Positions 1 through 9,323 of a DNA stretch of 64,000 nucleotides are shown in pieces. The notes beneath the pieces are model-generated. The model did not search any database. It saw only the letters and a program-made list of their open reading frames with translations, and had not been told where the DNA came from. The first letter of the stretch is position 1, and each line of letters begins with the position of its first letter. The DNA lies in NCBI GenBank assembly GCA_029864405.1, contig JAOTTP010000002.1, positions 31,678 to 95,677 on the forward strand, in the 5' to 3' direction. The position numbers were made by a program, and so were the translations under genes. The DNA comes from Nitrospirota bacterium. GTDB lineage: Bacteria > Nitrospirota > Nitrospiria > Nitrospirales > UBA8639.

Positions 1-1208
1 GGACCGAGAAATTGCTGAATGTCAGACTTGGCGAGAAGAGCCGAGCCCGGCGGCACCAAGAGACGAATGCTCAATTGTACTGGATCGGTCGCGTCGATGA
101 GATCGTGGGTCTCCATCATGTCCAACATATGAAGGTAATCGTCCAAGCTGGTCCATGGCGTGAAGGCCACGAGCGATGGGCGAAGCGTGATGCCGCCCTT
201 GCGCAGGATGCCGAGCGCCGTGATGATATCAGCTCCTGTATGCCCCTTGTCTAACAGTTCCAGGACATCGTCGCTGAACGACTCCACTGCGGAGATGATG
301 AACAGGCACCCCTGCGCTTCAAGATCTGGCATCAGAGCACGGCGCTTCAAGAGGTGCTCGATCTTCGCGGTGAAATCAAAGGTCAGATGCGGAAACTCCT
401 TATGCATTGTGCGAACGATGCTCAGGGAATGCCCGGGCCCGTTCAAAAAATCCGGATCGCCGAAGGTGATGTGCGTGGCGCCTGTGTTTACCTGGCGCCG
501 AATGTCCTCGAGGACGACGTCCTCCGGAACGAGGAAGAAGCGCCCCTCATAGACCGGCACGATCGGGCAATGGAGACAGTGATGGAGGCATCCGCGACTG
601 GCCTCGACAGACCCGACCAATCGCTTTGTGCCGTTCTGTTCGAGCCGGGCATATTGGTCCAACATCGGGAGTCCGGCGCGACTTGGGATTGGTTGAGAAA
701 TAGTTGAAGTCGTTGAGTAGGGACGCTTCAAATAGGGATCGACAACCCGGTTTCGAGAACTTACCCCTTCGAGATGGTTGATCGTCTGATCCTGATCAAG
801 CGCCTCAATCAGTGACCGCAGGGGGATCTCGTACTCTCCGCCTACCACAGAATCGGCCAGCCTCTGAAGCAAATATTCCGCATTGATCGAGGCGTACAGC
901 CCATAGAAACAGATGTGGCAGGCTGGGTTTATTGCGCGAATCAGCTCGGCCACCCGCACCCCAAGCCGGAGCGCTGTGTGCATGGGTACCGAGATCCCGA
1001 CAAATCGCACAAGCCGGAGGGTCGATTCATCAATAGCTTCAACCGCGATATCGAGGCCGACCGGCGCAAACCCGGCTTGCTCGAGAAATCCCATCGGCTG
1101 GGCGATGCCAAGAGGTTGATGCCCCAATTCATAACATGAGACGAACATGATCGCGCCCGGGTGCCTGAGCAACGATCGTTCTTCTGTAGGTTCAGTAACT
1201 TGTTCCAT
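1..1208 (-). CDS. B12-binding domain radical SAM protein, C-terminus beyond window start (resembles the CUAEP/CCAEP-tail radical SAM family)
   Basis: Not in ORF track because it runs off the edge. Reverse-strand translation from ATG at 1208: MEQVTEPTEERSLLRHPGAIMFVSCYELGHQPLGIAQPMGFLEQAGFAPVGLDIAVEA...; radical SAM motif CLHHCLHC (CxxxCxxC); open to base 1 with ...LLVPPGSALLAKSDIQQFLG. Confidence 0.85.
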   Translation of the reverse strand, partial: MEQVTEPTEERSLLRHPGAIMFVSCYELGHQPLGIAQPMGFLEQAGFAPVGLDIAVEAIDESTLRLVRFVGISVPMHTALRLGVRVAELIRAINPACHICFYGLYASINAEYLLQRLADSVVGGEYEIPLRSLIEALDQDQTINHLEGVSSRNRVVDPYLKRPYSTTSTISQPIPSRAGLPMLDQYARLEQNGTKRLVGSVEASRGCLHHCLHCPIVPVYEGRFFLVPEDVVLEDIRRQVNTGATHITFGDPDFLNGPGHSLSIVRTMHKEFPHLTFDFTAKIEHLLKRRALMPDLEAQGCLFIISAVESFSDDVLELLDKGHTGADIITALGILRKGGITLRPSLVAFTPWTSLDDYLHMLDMMETHDLIDATDPVQLSIRLLVPPGSALLAKSDIQQFLG

Positions 1209-1877
1209 GATTCATTTCTGCGTTCAATGTGGTGAGATGTCACTGGTAGCACACCCCTGAGAGTGGGCGCAATGAAGTCTACATGGGCGCATGAGACAAG
1301 GTTTCTTGGCAGCCGTGCTCTGGCTCGGTCACGTCGTGAGGCCGTACTTCTTGAGTGTTGTGATCGAACAACAGGAGTGGGGAGTCTTTTTTGACAGTCC
1401 GGGAAAACAGAGTGGCTGCCCTCTCTATTGTTCTCGAGCTTCCTCGCAAGGGGTTGCCAGCTATATATAACCAGGGAGGAGTTGTGAATTGGCTTTATAA
1501 CCTTCTGCTTGATTCCTACCGGAAATAATCCATATTTCCGCAATTTTTTATGATTGTCTGATGTCTGCTGAACTTTTTCTGAAGTCCGTCGATTAGTTCC
1601 AGCCCTCAGGTTGTATGATTTACCCTAGTGTCTTTGTATCTTTTCATACACCAAACCTTCCGGGAATTTTATCGACAAGAATGCCAACTTTTATATATAT
1701 ATTATGAAATGTAAGGGATTTTTCATTTAGGCCTCTCCCCAGTGTTTTTGGCTTGCATTTTGCTTATTTGGTTCTTTTGTTGGTAATCCGATCCTTGATG
1801 TATCCGTTTAGGGAACAACCTCCCCCCTTCATCTGATGGTTTCATGTTTGAAACCGGTTTGAAAGAGAGGCCCTCTC

Positions 1878-2942
1878 ATGAACCACTTGCTTTCATCTCC
1901 TCCATTAGCAAAAGACTTAATGGACCCCAAAGCCTTACCACTTAGCCGTGGGAAATTCGAGAACGATCTGGCGCTGCAATTCCTCTCCGGTCAATATTGT
2001 GGATGGCCGGTGGTTGATTCCACCCGCAAAATTCTTGGGATCGTGTCGGATCTCCGGCTGTTCGAGGCCGTTTCACGCTTGGATTCGCTGGATGAACTCA
2101 GTGTCGAAGACACCATGACTCCGCCCGTTTATGTGCATGAGAGTGAACCTCTTGATATGGTGTTGAATTTGATGACTCAAAGACAAATCCAGAGAATGCC
2201 TGTGGTGGGTGATCAGAATCTTGTCGGAGTCATCTCCAAGGCCAATGTGTTACGGCATTGTCTCCCATCTGCGCCTTCCTCCCGATTCGTCTCTTCGTGC
2301 GCGTGGTGTGAATGCGTGCAGGATCCCTCTGCCGGACCGGCCGGGACGAAAGGAGGGCCGGATTTGGCGTCCTTCCTTTCGATGGATCATCTCAACTTCT
2401 CTGAGATCGACTTTGCGCATACCGGTTGCCCTTCTTGTTTGCAAACCCTTCAGACACTCAACACAACATCCGTGAGTCTGTCGCCTGATGAGACGGAGAC
2501 CCAGGAAGTCCGTCCAAGTTTGTTGGTGGTCGATGATGATCCATCAGTGCCCGGGCTGTTAAAGCAGGCGCTTCAGGAATGGGGATACGAAGTGCTTATT
2601 GCGAGAAATGGATGGGAAGGCCTGGACGTGGTGAGCCGCCATAAGGTAGATGGCATTTTACTGGATATACAGATGCCCATTATGGATGGGAGGACCATGC
2701 TTGATGAATTGCGATGGTTGGGTCATCAGATGCCGGTGCTGATGATGTCAGGGGTGTCTGACGAACGAGCCCTCCGGCAACTGTTGCTGGAAGGAGCCCA
2801 AGGGTTTTTCATGAAACCGTTTGATCTCACCTCTCTCAAACAAGCCTGTCGCCAGGTCTTTCAAAAGGACGAGGTTGAGGCACAGTCCTCCTCTCATTTC
2901 CAGGTGGCTAGATCGAATTGTGGAAAACAGGATGAAAGATGA
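1878..2942 (+). CDS. CBS domain pair fused to CheY-like receiver (REC) domain
   Basis: N-terminal CBS-like repeats (DTMTPPVYVHESEPLDMVLNLM...RMPVVGDQNLVGVISKANVLRH) and C-terminal REC (LLVVDDDPSVPGLLKQAL...GILLDIQMPIMDG...MMSGVSD...KPF). Confidence 0.85.
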   Translation: MNHLLSSPPLAKDLMDPKALPLSRGKFENDLALQFLSGQYCGWPVVDSTRKILGIVSDLRLFEAVSRLDSLDELSVEDTMTPPVYVHESEPLDMVLNLMTQRQIQRMPVVGDQNLVGVISKANVLRHCLPSAPSSRFVSSCAWCECVQDPSAGPAGTKGGPDLASFLSMDHLNFSEIDFAHTGCPSCLQTLQTLNTTSVSLSPDETETQEVRPSLLVVDDDPSVPGLLKQALQEWGYEVLIARNGWEGLDVVSRHKVDGILLDIQMPIMDGRTMLDELRWLGHQMPVLMMSGVSDERALRQLLLEGAQGFFMKPFDLTSLKQACRQVFQKDEVEAQSSSHFQVARSNCGKQDER

Positions 2943-3319
2943 GGGATTCCTCAGGAGGTGAATGGTGCCTACTCCTATGGAGAGGAACGTATCAATCCAC
3001 ATAAGGCCGGTTGTGTTTATGGAATCTGAAAAACCGGGCAGTCTACGCTCCTTATGTTATAAAATTTCCTTTTCCCGGGTCTGTAGAAAAGGTGGAAGCC
3101 TATAATATTTTTGATGACTCACCAAGTTGACCGGGACAAAAAAATTAGCCGCCCCCTTCTGTGCTGCCCCGCCCGTTCCTGGTTTGGAATGTAAAAGCCT
3201 ATGCCTGAAGAATGCCGAAACTGCTTCGCGGACGAGTCTAGTTGGGTTTCGATTGCGCTCAGTTGACCTTACCTTCTGCCGCATTCGTATGCACCATTTT
3301 CAGCACGACGGGACAGCCC

Positions 3320-4444
3320 TCATAAGACAATGCCTTCGCGACCAAGCAAGCTCCTTAAGCTTTGGATGACCGGAAAAACCTCCTGGTTCCAGTCGGCGCC
3401 TTGACGATCAAAGGCTTTCTGCTCTTCCTCAACAATCCACCGGTCTTCGGCAAAGATTCCATTGGTAAACCACACGATAAACGGCCACAAGAGGTGGATG
3501 AGTCCGGGAATCGAAGGTTTCCGAACCATCATCAACCCAAAGGTGTGATTCATTCGTTGCGCCCGATCAACGGGAACATACACATTCCACAGATTTAAGG
3601 CAGGGTTGGTGCTCCCGGCTGTCCAGAACTGGAGGGTTTGATAGGGATATTCTGTACAGATGGTCATGAGATCATGCTTCGGGCCATCAGCCGATTGTTT
3701 GGCGCTCCCTAGAATGAGTTTCTCTCCGAGGGGTTGTGCGCCTTTGATCCTGGAGAAGGTATAGTCCACTTCCACGGCATGCGTCCGTTCTCGAAGTTCC
3801 AGAAAGACCGTTCGGACCCCGCCCATCAGTCGACGATGCAAAAACTGATGGTTCATGTCCATGAGGTTCTCATGCATGAATGAATAATGACAGCTCACCT
3901 GACGGTCAAGGTATCGCGTTTTATAATGCGGATCGCCTGCTAAGGACACCTTCGGGAACTCAACCTCTTCCACTCTGCTCGCCGTCCCCGGAAACACAAA
4001 CACCAGCCCATAGGCTTCCCGACAGGGATAACTTCTGACTCCTGCCGGCCGTGGTTGGTCTTTTTCCAAATACGGAACACCCATACATCGCCCGGTTTGG
4101 TCAAACGTCCAGGAATGATACCCGCACTGGAGATGCTCTCCGTGCACCACCCCATGATGGAGCGGAACCTGTCGATGGGCACACCGGTCTTCAAGAGCAT
4201 AGATTCGTCCGCTTACGGTTCTGACCAAGACGATGGGATCGCCGGCAAAGGACACTCCAAGCATCTTTCCATTTTTCAGGTCTCTGGAGCGTGCGAGCGG
4301 ATACCAATAGTCCGGGTGAAGACCCGTTTTTCTCAAATCGGATGTGGGAGTCGTCTGCCCCGCCCGGGATGTAGGGCTTTCCAGGATAATGGGAGCGCCG
4401 CTATCCTTCTGTCTGTCTACGTGTATGTGAGATTGCTCAATCAT
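3320..4444 (-). CDS. Rieske [2Fe-2S] aromatic ring-hydroxylating oxygenase-like protein
   Basis: Rieske motif CAHRQVPLHHGVVHGEHLQCGYHSW (CxH...CxxH) and a putative mononuclear-iron region (DMNHQFLHRR). Confidence 0.85.
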   Translation of the reverse strand: MIEQSHIHVDRQKDSGAPIILESPTSRAGQTTPTSDLRKTGLHPDYWYPLARSRDLKNGKMLGVSFAGDPIVLVRTVSGRIYALEDRCAHRQVPLHHGVVHGEHLQCGYHSWTFDQTGRCMGVPYLEKDQPRPAGVRSYPCREAYGLVFVFPGTASRVEEVEFPKVSLAGDPHYKTRYLDRQVSCHYSFMHENLMDMNHQFLHRRLMGGVRTVFLELRERTHAVEVDYTFSRIKGAQPLGEKLILGSAKQSADGPKHDLMTICTEYPYQTLQFWTAGSTNPALNLWNVYVPVDRAQRMNHTFGLMMVRKPSIPGLIHLLWPFIVWFTNGIFAEDRWIVEEEQKAFDRQGADWNQEVFPVIQSLRSLLGREGIVL

Positions 4445-5245
4445 GAAGTTTTCCCAAATAAGAAGACAAACGTGAAGGGAAACGCCTGAGAATATTCAGG
4501 GATATAAAGAAAGAACTGAAATCGTGTGAGGTGTTGGACAGCCATCAAGCGAAATGAGGAATTAAGAGGGTAGGGACACGAATAATTCGTTTCTAGGGCA
4601 CAGTATAAATCGTGGGATCTAAAATATCGAGTCGGAGCGAATCTTTTTCAAAAGCCTACGAGCTTGCTTACAAGAGCAGGAGAGCAATGGGACATGCCGG
4701 CATGAACAAGGGGAAAGGGACAACAAATGGGGTGGGAGTCTTCTTCTGACAGTCCGGCCTGGCGGGCCGCCCACCGCGTCCGAGTTTATCTTTCGCTGTT
4801 TGTGCTCTGCCAAGCTGCTCTGCTTCATTTCGTTGACCTGGTTTGTCCCGTTCAACTAGAGACGCCAAATAAACGAGAGAAACTACCTACCTGTCTCGTT
4901 TCACGAGGTACACTTTCCGTTGGTTCCATCTCCTACCTTTCCGGGCCTAGCCACAGTATTCTTGGCAGCGATCACGCTAAGAGGGAGGAAGCCCTGTTTT
5001 CCAATCGAGGCCACTGGCTCAAAAGATTTTACCCTGAATGGCTTTATTGAGGTGGTTGCACTTCAAGTTTATGAAGACGATCGTCTTTCTGAAAAGAACT
5101 GGGGGTCTGCTCAGATACCCCCAATCCACGGATTTTAAAAATACCGATTGGTTTAAGGTATGATAAAGAAAATGAGAAAAATCCTTTGAAATAATTTAAC
5201 GATATTGATCGAGCGACCAGGGTCGCCATCAGAGGGTGGAAGGTC

Positions 5246-7222
5246 GTGAAGTTCCCAAAACGTGTGTGGTTAGAAACTTCATCAATCGGAGGAGCCTTAT
5301 TGGCCCTCACCACGTTGTTTATTCTAACGTTGTTCGGCATCCTGCTCTATACGATTACCACTATTCAGAATCAAAAACTCGACAGCGTGACGGTGGACTT
5401 GGCCGGACGACAGCGGATGCTGAATCAACGACTCATGAATGAAATTTTATTGACTTTACAAGGGATTCCTGCCGATTACCGGTTCACTCAAAAGACGTTG
5501 AACCAAACCCTGGACGCTTTACTGGCTGGTGGACAAGCCGTGATTAATTCGGAAAGTGGAGAGACGGTGGCCCTCCCTCCCGCTCCGACCAAGGAAATTC
5601 TGCAGGCATTAGGTGAGCAAAAAACACTCATGACCGAATTTACGGCAAAAGCGGAAAGGTTCTTTACGATCGGGCCTGATCAACCAGAATTTAATTTGGA
5701 ATTAGACGGCCTCCTGGCTTTGAATGTCCGGTTGAATAAAGTGGCCAACAACGCCGTGAAATTATTCAGCCGATATTCACAAGAGAAGATCTCGAAAATG
5801 ATTCTATGGGAATCTCTGATCGGGGGCTTGGCGGGAATTTTCGGAGTCCTTTTGACGAGACAGGTCAGGATGGCCAACCGGGAACTTGAACATGAAATCC
5901 AGGAACGCTTACGAGTAGAAATGGCTCTGCGCTATCGCATGGAAATTGAAAATCTGGTGGCGAATCTTTCAACCCAATTCATTAATCTCAAAAAGGAAGA
6001 TTTTGATACGGAAATTAACCGGGCTCTGGAATCCATCGGAACGTTCGGAGATGTTGATAGAAGCTACGTGTTTGTATTTGAGGATGACGGAGAGACCGTG
6101 AATAATACCCATGAATGGTGTGGGCCGGGTATTGAGTCTCACCAATCAAGACTTCAGGGGGTTCACATGCACGCCTTCCCCTGGCTTGCCGAACGTCTGA
6201 CCTCTTGTCCGTTTATTCAAATTCCAAGCGTGAGCAACCTTCCACCTGAGGCAAGTGCCGAGAAACGGGAATTTGAAAGGCAGCAAATCCAATCTCTGGT
6301 GATTGTGCCCATGGTCTGGCGCGAAAAGTTGTTCGGGTTCCTTGGATTCGATTCGGTGAAACAGGAAAAGATGTGGTCGGAAGAGGACACCAGGCTTCTG
6401 CACATGGCTGGAGAAATTTTCGTCAACGGGTTTGAACGAAAAATGATCGAAGAGAATTTGCGAAAAAGTGAAGCCGACAAAATTGAAGCGTTTCGTCAAA
6501 GCGATGCCCTCAAAACCGCTCTGTTGTCGTTGGTTTCCCACGAATTACGGACCCCGCTTACCGCAATCAAAGCCTCCGTGGCCGGGTTGATCGGTCTTTC
6601 CAGCCAGGAAACGTCCAAGGTGCAGAAGGAATTCCTCCAGAGCATCAATCAGGAAATCGATTTCTTGAATGGATTGGTGGATAATCTTCTGGATATGTCC
6701 AGAGTTGAGTCGGGGACGCTGGCCCCCCATCGTGAATGGCATTTATTGGAAGATTTGGTCGAAGGCGCGATCAGACGGGTGGAATTGTCGTTGGAAGGTC
6801 GATCACTACAAGTGGATCTCGGGGAGAATATTTCTCCTATTTATGTGGACGGGATAGAAATTCAGCAAGTGCTCATTAATCTGTTGGATAACGCCATCAA
6901 ATATTCTCTCACAGGGTCCCGGATCAGCATTTTAGGTCGTATGAAACCGGGACAGGTGGAAGCCAGAGTCTCCAACGAAGGAGATGGAATCCCGCAGGAG
7001 GATTTATCAAAGATCTTCGAGCGGTTTTACCGCCTGAAAGGTCCCCGGGCACGAATGATTAGAGGTACCGGTCTCGGATTGGCAATCTGTAAAGGGATGG
7101 TCGAGGCTCATGGCGGTCGAATTTGGGCCGAATCCCCCAAAGGGCGAGGGGTCACGATTGGCTTCATGTTGCCGATCCCTGATGCCCCCCCTACGATCAA
7201 CCTTGAACGGCCTGAGGAATAA
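5246..7222 (+). CDS. Sensor histidine kinase with PilJ/NarX-like N-terminal sensor, GAF, HisKA and HATPase domains
   Basis: AGRQRMLNQRLMNE near N-terminal TM helix; SHELRTPLTAIKAS (H-box); NLLDNAIKYS (N-box); GTGLGLAICKGMVEAHGG (G-box). GTG start. Confidence 0.9.
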   Translation: MKFPKRVWLETSSIGGALLALTTLFILTLFGILLYTITTIQNQKLDSVTVDLAGRQRMLNQRLMNEILLTLQGIPADYRFTQKTLNQTLDALLAGGQAVINSESGETVALPPAPTKEILQALGEQKTLMTEFTAKAERFFTIGPDQPEFNLELDGLLALNVRLNKVANNAVKLFSRYSQEKISKMILWESLIGGLAGIFGVLLTRQVRMANRELEHEIQERLRVEMALRYRMEIENLVANLSTQFINLKKEDFDTEINRALESIGTFGDVDRSYVFVFEDDGETVNNTHEWCGPGIESHQSRLQGVHMHAFPWLAERLTSCPFIQIPSVSNLPPEASAEKREFERQQIQSLVIVPMVWREKLFGFLGFDSVKQEKMWSEEDTRLLHMAGEIFVNGFERKMIEENLRKSEADKIEAFRQSDALKTALLSLVSHELRTPLTAIKASVAGLIGLSSQETSKVQKEFLQSINQEIDFLNGLVDNLLDMSRVESGTLAPHREWHLLEDLVEGAIRRVELSLEGRSLQVDLGENISPIYVDGIEIQQVLINLLDNAIKYSLTGSRISILGRMKPGQVEARVSNEGDGIPQEDLSKIFERFYRLKGPRARMIRGTGLGLAICKGMVEAHGGRIWAESPKGRGVTIGFMLPIPDAPPTINLERPEE

Positions 7223-7233
7223 TCCGTCTACCA

Positions 7234-7938
7234 ATGTCTCATGGATCTCGCATATTAGCCGTCGACGATGAGCGACAAATTCGACGTTCATTGCAGGTCA
7301 ACCTTGAGGCCAAAGGGTATGAGGTGATGACGGCTGAAACGGGAGAAGAGGCGCTGCAAATTATCAGCCACCGCCCACCTGACCTTGCGCTTGTGGATTT
7401 AATGCTTCCCGGAATGGATGGAATCGAACTGACCCGTCAGTTGCGTGAAATCTACCATATACCGATCATTATTCTTTCCGCGATAGGGGAGGAAGCTCAA
7501 AAGATTGAAGCGCTGGAAGTAGGGGCCGATGACTATGTCATCAAACCGTTCAGCATGGAAGAACTGGTAGCGAGAATCCGCTCCGTTCTACGTCGTACAG
7601 CCTCCATGTATAGTGCCGATCCCGTTTTCAGATTTGGAGATTTACTCGTCGATTTCGACCGCCGTGAAATCCGGATGCGGAATAACCCCGTGAAGTTAAC
7701 CCCGACGGAATATGATCTGTTGAAGTTTCTGATTCACAATGCCGGAAAAGTTCTGACGCACGGAACAATTCTCCGGGCCGTGTGGGGACCGGGATATAGC
7801 GATCAGGCACAGTATTTACGAGTATTTATCGGGAACTTAAGAAAGAAATTGGAAAAAAACACGGCACGTCCTCAATATATTCTCACAGATCCTGGAGTCG
7901 GGTATCGTTTTGCCACTGATTTCGTGGAAGATAAATGA
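7234..7938 (+). CDS. OmpR/KdpE-family response regulator
   Basis: REC (DLALVDLMLPGMDG...KPFSMEELVARI) plus winged-helix output (LTPTEYDLLKFLIHNAGKVLTHGTIL...YLRVFIGNLRKKLE...GVGYRF); 11 nt downstream of the kinase. Confidence 0.93.
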   Translation: MSHGSRILAVDDERQIRRSLQVNLEAKGYEVMTAETGEEALQIISHRPPDLALVDLMLPGMDGIELTRQLREIYHIPIIILSAIGEEAQKIEALEVGADDYVIKPFSMEELVARIRSVLRRTASMYSADPVFRFGDLLVDFDRREIRMRNNPVKLTPTEYDLLKFLIHNAGKVLTHGTILRAVWGPGYSDQAQYLRVFIGNLRKKLEKNTARPQYILTDPGVGYRFATDFVEDK

Positions 7939-8371
7939 ACAACCTGACTGCGGGTTTTCATGTGAGGTGCTCCCTGCAAGTCATCGTCTCCTCCCCTTCC
8001 CGCTCAGGTGACATCCTTTTTTCATTTGCCTTTCTCCTTTAATTCATCCAGCTGTCTTCAACGGATTTTTTCGGAATGACTTCCTTTCCAAGGGAATGAA
8101 TTTCCGGGCCCCGAAAGGCTGCCGCTGATTGAAATCATGGCCCTTACTTCACTCGTTTGAGTGTTTGGCAATATCCTTTTCTGCCCCATCGCCTGGAGGG
8201 TTTATGTCGGCGTTTGGAAGGGAAGCAATAATAAGGAAGCTTTATGAAATCTTTATTCGAAAAGGGTGACAATCAAATGGAATCTTTATAGTTTTTAGAA
8301 ATATCATTTAAACGTAACCAAATGCACACCCACAACCGGCCCGAGGAAGTGAAAAAACGGGAGGTGGACAT

Positions 8372-8791
8372 ATGAAATCCTTGACCTGGACAACATCCTC
8401 TAAGACTCTGAATGTGATAGAAATTCCCCTTCTCTTGCTGTCGACTTTGAGCGATGGATGGGCCTCCACTCAGTCTTCAGATGTGAAAGTCACGATGGAT
8501 TACTGGGCACCGTATTATAGACCGGCTCGGGCCCTTGTTCCTCATAACGTATCAATTCGCATTGTGAATTCTACCTCTTCACCGCATACCTTGACGCATG
8601 ATGGTTGTCGGATGTCTGGTCCTTGCGCATTTGATAGAGGTGCTGTTCAACCCGGGGAGAATTTCATCATTCCTTCACTCCCGCCCGGACGGTATTCCTA
8701 TTATTGCGTGCTTCATCCCATCATGAAGGGCGAAATTATCGTCAGTCCCCATAACCCGATGCTTAGTCAGGCTGAGACTCAAGATCATTAG
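8372..8791 (+). CDS. Secreted cupredoxin/plastocyanin-like copper-binding protein
   Basis: SSPHTLTHDGC...LPPGRYSYYCVLHPIMKGEIIV, a His/Cys/His/Met type-1 copper pattern. Confidence 0.75.
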   Translation: MKSLTWTTSSKTLNVIEIPLLLLSTLSDGWASTQSSDVKVTMDYWAPYYRPARALVPHNVSIRIVNSTSSPHTLTHDGCRMSGPCAFDRGAVQPGENFIIPSLPPGRYSYYCVLHPIMKGEIIVSPHNPMLSQAETQDH

Positions 8792-8914
8792 GCCGAATAC
8801 TTACGCTAAGAAAGATCGGTAAAGACATGAATTTTGAAATTACTCCCTGATCAGCTGTTCATTCAGGCTATAGAAAACCATAGATTGGAGAATCTCTCCA
8901 TCTGCAACGTACCA

Positions 8915-9280
8915 ATGAAAAGCCGAAAGTGTATTCTCATTGTCGACGATGATGCGGACATCCTCTTATTTCTAAGGGATCGTCTGAATGCTTTGGGCTA
9001 CGACGTTCTCACAGCGACCAATGGAAAGGAAGGGCTTGACTTCCTGCAATATCAATCCGTCGCTGGCGTGTTACTGGATTTATATATGCCTGTCATGGGA
9101 GGCATCTTCATGCTGGAACAATTAGCGCAGTCTTCTACAATTCCACCGGTGATCGTCATGTCGGACACTGAACATCGATCGGAACTGCAGCTAGCTATTG
9201 TTAAGGGGGCAATGGACTTTCTCATCAAACCGATAGCTCAGGACCAATTGACCAGTAAATGTGCGCGACTCTTTCACTAG
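8915..9280 (+). CDS. Single-domain response regulator
   Basis: ILIVDDDADILLFLRDRLNALGYDV...GVLLDLYMPVMGG...MDFLIKPI; ORF extends upstream to 8834, start uncertain. Confidence 0.8.
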   Translation: MKSRKCILIVDDDADILLFLRDRLNALGYDVLTATNGKEGLDFLQYQSVAGVLLDLYMPVMGGIFMLEQLAQSSTIPPVIVMSDTEHRSELQLAIVKGAMDFLIKPIAQDQLTSKCARLFH

Positions 9281-9323
9281 ACCTGTGAAGCCAAGAGGGA
9301 ATCTTATCCTCAGAAAGGAAACG

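Noticed and set aside
160-707. Plus-strand ORFs (160-552, 354-707)
   Set aside because: Antisense shadows of the edge-truncated radical SAM gene.
941-1543. 200-aa minus-strand ORF in the track
   Set aside because: It overlaps the true radical SAM coding frame on the same strand and extends through AT-rich intergenic DNA; composition looks non-biological and no motif is present.
4055-4489. 144-aa plus-strand ORF
   Set aside because: Antisense to the Rieske oxygenase gene, no recognisable domain.
4619-5138. Cluster of small ORFs (4619-4855, 4668-4868, 4727-5050, 4920-5138)
   Set aside because: Mutually overlapping on both strands in an intergenic region containing the dispersed repeat; not credible as proteins.
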